From: Zhengitettix transpicula
Taxonomy: Eukaryota > Arthropoda > Insecta > Orthoptera > Tetrigidae
Length of the DNA: 64,000 nucleotides
Reading direction: 5' to 3'
Assembly (NCBI GenBank): GCA_037074705.1
Contig: CM073593.1
Coordinates: 22,014,001 to 22,078,000 of the forward strand
Position numbers and translations under genes: made by a program. The notes below the pieces were generated by a model. It saw nothing but the letters and a program-made list of their open reading frames with translations. It ran no database searches and had not been told where the DNA came from. Positions 57,638 through 64,000 of the stretch are shown here, piece by piece. Each line of letters starts with the position of its first letter. The stretch's first letter is position 1.

Positions 57638-57950
57638 AAAATCTCTTGCTCTGATTGCCAAGCCTGCTACATAGGGCAAACTAAAAGGTCTTTAAAATCC
57701 GAACCAAAGACCATTTCCCATCATCAAACTCGTGAGTATCTGACGCCAATTCTAAATATTTATTTTATTGGATTAGTGCTAAAATTATAGTTGTTGACAC
57801 CAGGGTCTATTCTAATATTATATTCAAAATTCTTTATATTAAATCTTGCATTTACCGCAATAACGTTCGATCTCGACGAAAGCAACAATGTTGTGTGGTA
57901 TTTATTTCATCCCTTAATTTCATCCGTTTCTTGGCTACCTTATTATCTAT
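57638..57950 (+). mobile_element. PLE remnant: nuclease fragment and family 2 end
   Basis: A plus frame reads KISCSDCQACYIGQTKRSLK (57638-57697), the PLE GIY-YIG start, then shifts. At 57875-57950 lies CTCGACGAAAGCAACAATGT, GTGTGGTATTTATTTCATCC and TTCTTGGCTACCTTATTAT, a family 2 end whose core lost the 3' side of stem II and GAAA. Nuclease and end on one strand in the expected order tie family 2 ends to PLEs here too. Confidence 0.7.
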
Positions 57951-59105
57951 TTCTTAAATAAATGCACGGTATATCTGTTATTTTTACGCCACATGCAGTG
58001 ATTTTGTCCAGAAAGTTATATGTTGACGTTTTTCTAGCAGATGTCGTATTTTTAGTCCAATTATTTGGATTAGATTGAATTTTCTGAGCTGAGCAGCGAG
58101 TGTTGTCTAAAAATGTATTTTAACTTTCATAGTTTGATATTAAAAATCCAATGTAGAAGGAATTGTAGAGCATAAATGAAATGTTTTCTCATTGATCTTA
58201 GTACTCAAAGAAAAACTGTGGCATTAGACATCAAAAGGATCCGGTTTATAGTTCCAAAAAAGTGATTGTACAGCTAGTGGTACAACTGAAAGTAATGGAG
58301 ACTGGGAACGTAGTTCGTTATTACAGGATCGTGTCAGAGACTGCACGTTGAGCGGAACTGAGCGATTTTAAGAGAGCGTGAAAGGGCCAACTTTGAAGAC
58401 AGTGAAAGGCAACACTGACGTACTAACACAAACTTTCCCTTCATTGAAAAATATTGCGGCAAAATCTTAAAAAAATAACCATTCTATTCGTAATGTGATT
58501 TAAAATTTTTATTGCAGTTTTTTTTTGTTTGTAGTCTCGAGCATCTGTTATTTCATCAGTTTGGGATAGATTAGTCGACATCCGGAATACAGCTGGGAAA
58601 ATATAGGACGACACGTGAATTGCAACTTCATTGCTCGAACAATTTCATAAATAGAGTTCAGATCCATCCCGTGCGCAATATCCTTATAACACAACTCATT
58701 TTTAAATACTAAATTGACTCTCAGAGATTCGATTTTTATGCTGCAATAAATTTGATGGAGTTGTTTCGGTTTTTATGACAAGAAATATTGTGATGGACGT
58801 GAATACTTCATGTATTCTACGAGCCAGTATGTCGTCGTCGACATTGATCCATTTCTGCTTGAAGACGAAAGCTATAGGTTTAGGAGGGGTGATTTAAAGC
58901 TTCGACCTAGAGGCGAATGATGCCAAGCGATACACGGAACCTTCGATAGATATTTGCTAGAACTGGGACGCTGCAGCGGGTCAATCATTCAATACGTTCA
59001 GGTATTTGCGGGTTCATCTGCCAGCGCGTTTGTAACTTACAAGTGGTCTTAAGATATAAATCACAACATGAGAATATTTTATTAAATTATCCGTAATATA
59101 ATTTT
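57951..59105. other. nothing recognised
   Basis: No supported feature. Confidence 0.5.
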
Positions 59106-59470
59106 TTTCTACAGTATTTATTTAGACACTGGGACTTCGTTTGGGCTAAATAGTCCAGTAGGGGGAGTCGCAGTTAAAACAAGTGAGAACAAAATCCAAG
59201 TAATACAGAATAAATCCCTTAGATTGATTTCAGGATGTCCTTGGTACTTTAAAAATAACAGACTGCATAGTGACCTCAACATATCAACAGTCAAAGTAGT
59301 TATATAACAATCATTTGATTCACTCAATAGCACATACCAATCCAACAATAGCTGAAATTACAACTTCAACTCCTCCAGAGACCCAACAAAGAAGACTTAA
59401 AAAATAACGGCCACCAGACCTCCTCTACTATTCCTGTTAAAATTTATACCTGACTATACTTATACTCTAA
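59106..59470 (+). pseudogene. Jockey-type LINE reverse transcriptase, 3' end
   Basis: The plus frame reads GLNSPVGGVAVKTSENKIQV, IQNKSLRLISGCPWYFKNNR and LHSDLNISTVKV; after one slip it continues HSIAHTNPTIAEI and QQRRLKK, stop, RPPDLL. This is the normal end of Jockey-type reverse transcriptases. It is 5'-truncated near 59106. The 3' end shows CTAAATAAAAG near 59466. The minus frame at 59118-59348 is its shadow. Confidence 0.8.
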
Positions 59471-60260
59471 ATAAAAGAATTCAATGTAAATTAATAAGGG
59501 GTAATTGCTATGAAAAATCTTATGGTTGCAACCAACGGCATGTTAACATGAAAATTTCATTAGAACACTTAATCAATACTATCACAACTGTAAAATCGCA
59601 AGTTAACTGTACAATAATTATGAAAAAAAAAAGTTCAGTGGTACCTCGGTTAACGACGGCTTCTGATAAGAATGAGCGGACTGTAAGAAAACTTGAAAAC
59701 GTACAAATAACGAGCGATGTAGACGTTGAAAAATTAAATTATTTTTCTGTGTCTGAAGATGGAAAATTAGCGTAACATCAAAAAGGTAACTATGGTTAAC
59801 GATGAATATTTCAGACGTGCAGGAAAGTCAAGGGGCGTTTTTGTTTTACTTGTTTTTGTTTTTTCATTAGTCCGCGAAAGAGGATACGTCAATAAGATTC
59901 ATACAAAGATATGCAAACATACGATAAAACTCTGTGTCCAAATGTATTTGTAACACTGACAACTTACACATTACTGTTTCTATACATAAATACTTACATT
60001 TCATTCATAATAAAAATAATTAAACACTAAACATGATTTCCAGCAAGCTACACGTTACTTAGACGTTACGAAGAACTCTTCAACTATATGAAAAGCTCCA
60101 CTAATTAACAAGTGTTAACAGTGTTTTGTAAATAAATTCAGGAATTATGGATTTTTTAATTTCATTTCCCGTTCTTGACGGAATAACTAATGATGTATTC
60201 AAAGAGGCTAAGGCGATGTTTTTCTATTCACAGTATGACAAAATTATTTTTACTATATAT
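59471..60260. other. nothing recognised
   Basis: Frames at 59548-59775 and 60147-60377 are unassigned; the second runs into duplication C. Confidence 0.4.
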
Positions 60261-60261
60261 A

Positions 60262-61128
60262 TAATAACTATGACAAGACTTAATCCCACCTTAAAACCAT
60301 ACCGAAAAGAAAGGTTATTGCTTGTAACTGAACAGGCACCATTTGAAGCAATGTGTAGTATGAAACCTTTCAAGTAATAAGTAGTTCATGTTTCGAAACC
60401 GTTGCCTCGCAAAATGTTTCGATCTGTGATGAAATATTTTAAATTACCGATGTCTCGGGATTTGTGCCGCAAATGTACATACTTTAATATTTCATGTACA
60501 TAATAACTGGGTAAAGGTAAAATGCTAAGGTTTCGGAACTAAGGTTTACAACTTGCATTCAAATCCTCAGAAGCTTATTATTCACACGTCTCGCTTTTGT
60601 AGTTGAAATATTTGCAACGTGTGTCTGGAGCGACCCCAGTTTGCTAATCCGTTATGTCATTGCCGGAGGAAAATAAGACTAGAATACTACTACTTTTTTC
60701 GGTATTAAAATCGCTCTCGTACACTAATACTCTTAACATACAGCAGATTGAGCTGATAAAGTTTAATAATATTGACCGAAAATCTAGGATGTGTGACTCG
60801 TGGTTTATTGCATGACAAAGAAGAAAGTATAATTTTTGTAGCAAATACTTATGACAAATAAATATGTATGTACTGTATTGATTATTTCGCGTACTATTAG
60901 GATATTCTTCGGCTCAAAAATGGGAACTACGGAGCGGCTACTTAACTCGCTTCAACAAAAGGAATAAATGAATTGTTAAAAATAGATTCTCAATTTAATC
61001 TTAAATAAAATCGTTTCTCGAATACTGACGGTTTCGGTTCACAACACTCTTAAAAAATATTAAATACAGATCTTTTCAGTTAATTACACAATAAACCTTT
61101 CGAAGGCAAAATTAATGTTGCAATACTA
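60262..61128 (+). repeat. Direct duplication C, copy 1
   Basis: Its start (ACAAGACTTAATCCCACC, AACCATACCGAAAAGAAAGG) recurs at 62693, and its end (AATCGTTTCTCGAATACTGA, AGATCTTTTCAGTTAATTAC, ACAATAAACCTTTCGAAGGC) recurs at 63842. The middle is less alike. Confidence 0.7.
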
Positions 61129-62685
61129 TGTAATTCTAATTAAAGAGGGCATTAATTATTTTAATAATTGAATAGTTATGATGGATTGTTTAGCGGTCCC
61201 AATTTTTTTTCAAAAGAGAACAATGAGTAGGCTAGCTTTGTTGTGAGCCGCGAGCACTTTCTGGAACGGCAGTCGGTCTGTGTTGAAGTCGGGTGTAGAA
61301 GTCGTAATTTATAGCAGACAACAAACAGCGTGGTCAACTTATAAATCCAACTTTTTTATTTATTTATTTTAGGGTAACAGGTTACATGAGGGTAATCCAC
61401 ATGGTGGCAACTCCCCTTTAATAGCATAGGAAGGGATTTGAAAGGGGGGATGCGGAAGGGTAGAGGAAGGTAGCCAAGGGTTAACTAGGGCCCCCAGGCT
61501 ATAGTTTAAGGATCCTACCCGGCATTCGCCTTAAAATAATGCAGGGAAAAACTAGAAAAACCTGCATCAGGTAGGTCGGGCATTGGGTACTTGTCCCACG
61601 CCCTTCCGATAGCGGGAGAAGAGTTTGCTGTGAAGTCGCAGCATTCCCCTCTCCGTACCTCGACCAGTTTAGGAGGCTGCTGGCCGACTGTTCCTATGGG
61701 AACAGCGAACAACTCTTACCGTATGCCCAAGGTCTGTCACCCCGGAACATACACCTCTCAAAACAGGCCGAGGTGCCTCGGCTTGTGGGAACCTTAGTTC
61801 AAAAATGGTGAGAGGAAAAGGCATCCCCAAAGGTAGCCCCTTCCTGTCTCTCCTACAAGGTTCTGCCTGCGACAGAACATCCCTCGCAGGTACTGCCTTC
61901 CTCTCGCAGACAGCTTATCTTATAAATCCAACTGAGAAGGTTACCAGTTTTAGAATTCAAGTATAAAGTTTGGACAGCGAGATACTTGATAATACTGCAA
62001 AAGTAACCTGATAATCGGCGCCACATTAAAAAGTTGCTAAGAGTACCGAGACCACCATAAGTTTCCACATAAAGACAATTTAGCAACAAACTGTCTAAGA
62101 ATCCGGAGGAAGAAGCAGTTCCATTTCCCATAGGAGAAATTCCAAAACCACGACCGTGTTTTGTACAATCAAGTGTAGAGCCTGTGATTCATGGCCTTTT
62201 TAGTGTAAATTGTGCCCGAGCCCAGGAAATCGTAGTCTGGTACCAGCCAATTAATTTGTAAGTAGAAACCAATTTAAATTAAGTTTTTGTAAACAATAAT
62301 TAAAGGTATTGGTCAGATTTCGCTTTCTCGTTTTGGTTTGATTGTTTAACTTTTAGTTTGTAAATTCTATGATTGTGTAACTTAATTCTACAAATATAAA
62401 TATTGCAGGCCCAGATAAAAGACCCTGAGAAAAATTTATAAAATATCTAAACATTGAAACGTTAAGTGTAATTAATCTCAGATAAAATGTTATAAATTTC
62501 TATTGAATAAAGTAAATTGTCTTCTAAAGGTTTTGTTTTATTTAGAAGGTCCAACAAATTATAAATAAAATAGTTTGTTAATTTGAATTGATTATTAAAT
62601 TTTGGCGTGCCAACGTAAGGCAAATTAATTGTATCATCATTAAATAAATTTGTTTGTTAAATTAAATTTTATTCATTATAACATG
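61129..62685 (+). mobile_element. LTR-like element 4, between the copies of duplication C
   Basis: It starts TGTAATTCTAATTAAAGAGG and carries the family words CTGGTACCAGCC followed by TTTGTAAGTAG (62240), GTCAGATTTCGCTTTC, GCAGGCCCAGATAAAAGACC and TTTTGGCGTGCCAACGTAAG (62600). A SINE-like element splits it at 61352-61918. The right end near 62685 is set by the start of duplication C copy 2; no 4-bp repeat could be matched. Confidence 0.65.
61352..61918 (-). mobile_element. SINE-like or LINE-3'-end element R3 with 14-bp target duplication
   Basis: 567 bp flanked by CTTATAAATCCAAC (61338-61351 and 61919-61932). The minus strand ends CCTGTTACCCTAAAATAAAT and an A-rich tail, so it inserted by a LINE-type mechanism. 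It contains AGTCGGCCAGCAGCCTCCTA, CTACCTGATGCAGGTTTTTC and GGCGAATGCCGGGTAGGATC, shared with 14110-14595 and 3245-3475. No reverse transcriptase is seen. Frames at 61515-61797 are unassigned. Confidence 0.75.
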
Positions 62686-63966
62686 TATAATGACAAGCAT
62701 TAATCCCACGTCAAAACCATACTGAAAAGAAAGGTTTTTGGTTATATTAAACTGTTAGGCACCATTTTAAAAAAAGGATAGTATGAAACCTCTCGTGAAA
62801 CGTAAGTTTTTTCTCTGTATTAAATATTTTAAATTCGGAGATGCAGAAAATCAACACCGGACTCAAATCGATATATAGTTTAGTTCCTCATAATTATATG
62901 CTCTTATTTTAAACTAATTTAAAAATTGTTATTATTACCGTTGGAAAATCTGTATGCTTTATATTTTAAAACAGTGTTCTGAATTTACTATGTTTTTTAC
63001 AATAAAGTATTATTTATTCTTTCAACCTAATTTATATACCACACTAATACTTGCATGAAAATATATGGAGCTAATGGCTACGCATACAATTATCGTGTAT
63101 AACAAATCACGCGTGTCCCCTCAGCCTCTAATGAATCGATATCGCACTTCAAAGCAGCTTACCCTTCGTAAAATCAATAGTTGTATAGTTACGTAGCAAA
63201 TACGGTTACCAGAACGACTGAAAGTCATAACATACGGATTTATTATTTACTTTTGAAAGCCTCTGTAAAACCTACGAAGCCGCGTATGTTTTGTAATAAA
63301 ACTTTGTGGACTGAGACTGTTATTTTTTTAAAATATATAATTATCTTTGATAATCAGTCTTGGATCAGCTACCTGTAAAAATTATAAACACCATTTTATT
63401 TTATACTAAATGATTGTCTAACATTGCATTGTTATTTAACCTTAAAAATTAGTTTTTTTTACACTAATAATTATTTGCAATTTAATTTTTTACGGAAAAC
63501 TTGCGAGCGAGTCTAACTGGAAAAAAATTAGACGAAAGTAGTTGTTACATTGTGTTTATATCAAACAATAATGTATCACAAATCCAAAGAACAGTTGTTT
63601 AAAAGAGTAAAGAAACAAGAATTTTACTCAGTCAAAACATTCCCTCCAAATTGATGTAGGATTTCGCAAAAAATTGTAACTTGAGAGCTCGTAAGCATAC
63701 ACGTGGTGTCTGGTGTCATTTAACAGACGGAGAGACAAGCCCTACAAAAGAAAGTACTAGTATGTTTTTTCTTTGGCTAAGATAGAATTAACAAGATTGT
63801 GATCACCTTCAACCGCATACGTAGTTGGAAATGTCAGAAATAATCGTTTCTCGGATACTGACGGTTTTGATTAACAACAACACCCTTTAAAAATATTAAA
63901 TAAAGATCTTTTCAGTTAATTACACAATAAACCTTCTGAAGGCAAAATTAATTTTGCAATACATAG
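62686..63966 (+). repeat. Direct duplication C, copy 2
   Basis: Matches the two ends of 60262-61128 but is about 400 bases longer in the middle (62880-63840). It ends GCAATACATAGGGTAG, against GCAATACTA at the LTR-like junction of copy 1. Confidence 0.65.
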
Positions 63967-64000
63967 GGTAGATTTAGCTTTATACTTAAAAAAAGGTACG

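Noticed and set aside
59118..59348. 76-codon minus frame
   Set aside because: Shadow of the plus-strand LINE reverse transcriptase, which shows clear motifs.
1..64000. CRISPR arrays, operons, ribosome binding sites, rRNA
   Set aside because: The window is eukaryotic in character; no regularly spaced repeats, no prokaryotic gene layout and no rRNA words were seen.

Overview
This window looks like repeat-rich, AT-rich intergenic DNA of an animal, most likely an insect with a large genome. The evidence is a low GC content throughout, the absence of any long bacterial-type reading frame, and remains of mariner, hAT, Jockey-type LINE, Penelope-like (PLE) and LTR-type elements. I cannot name the species. 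No complete host gene is visible; two short minus-strand open blocks with splice-like edges (41.4 kb and 44.4 kb) are the best candidates for host exons.

Layout. 0.6-1.5 kb: LTR-like repeat. 1.9-5.4 kb: a sequence present twice in direct order; the second copy is interrupted by a PLE 3' end with a 12-bp target duplication. 7.5-13.4 kb: a three-level nest. A 5'-truncated Jockey-type LINE (minus) is split by a 4.85-kb hAT transposon (8140-12984, 13-bp inverted ends, 8-bp target duplication), and the hAT carries two LTR-like insertions (8214-9120 and 10273-11622). 15.8-16.3 and 21.5-22.0 kb: another direct duplication, with PLE remnants. 18.5-20.2, 25.3-26.4 and 27.2-27.9 kb: LTR-like elements flanked by 4-bp duplications of the form ATAN. 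23.3-24.5 and 54.9-56.1 kb: two dead mariners. 28.8-38.0, 40.3-40.9, 45.2-45.5, 49.2-50.9 and 57.6-57.9 kb: many PLE ends. 53.2 and 59.1 kb: LINE 3' ends. 60.3-64 kb: a repeat present twice, on either side of an LTR-like element that itself contains a SINE-like insertion with a 14-bp target duplication.

The most interesting signal is a large set of hammerhead-ribozyme-like cores (CTGANGA - hairpin - GAAA - CGTH) at the 3' ends of PLE pieces, more than twenty sites on both strands. The best, at 45347-45392, has a 7-bp stem I, a 5-bp stem II and both conserved core boxes. Stem II is kept with different base pairs in different copies. Upstream of several cores are GIY-YIG endonuclease remnants of PLEs, which ties the ribozymes to that retroelement class. 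At least seven times two ends lie head to head with their 3' tails pointing outwards, forming short palindromes.

All protein-coding remains recognised here belong to mobile elements and are broken. The window therefore reads as a record of successive insertions, not as a set of cooperating genes.
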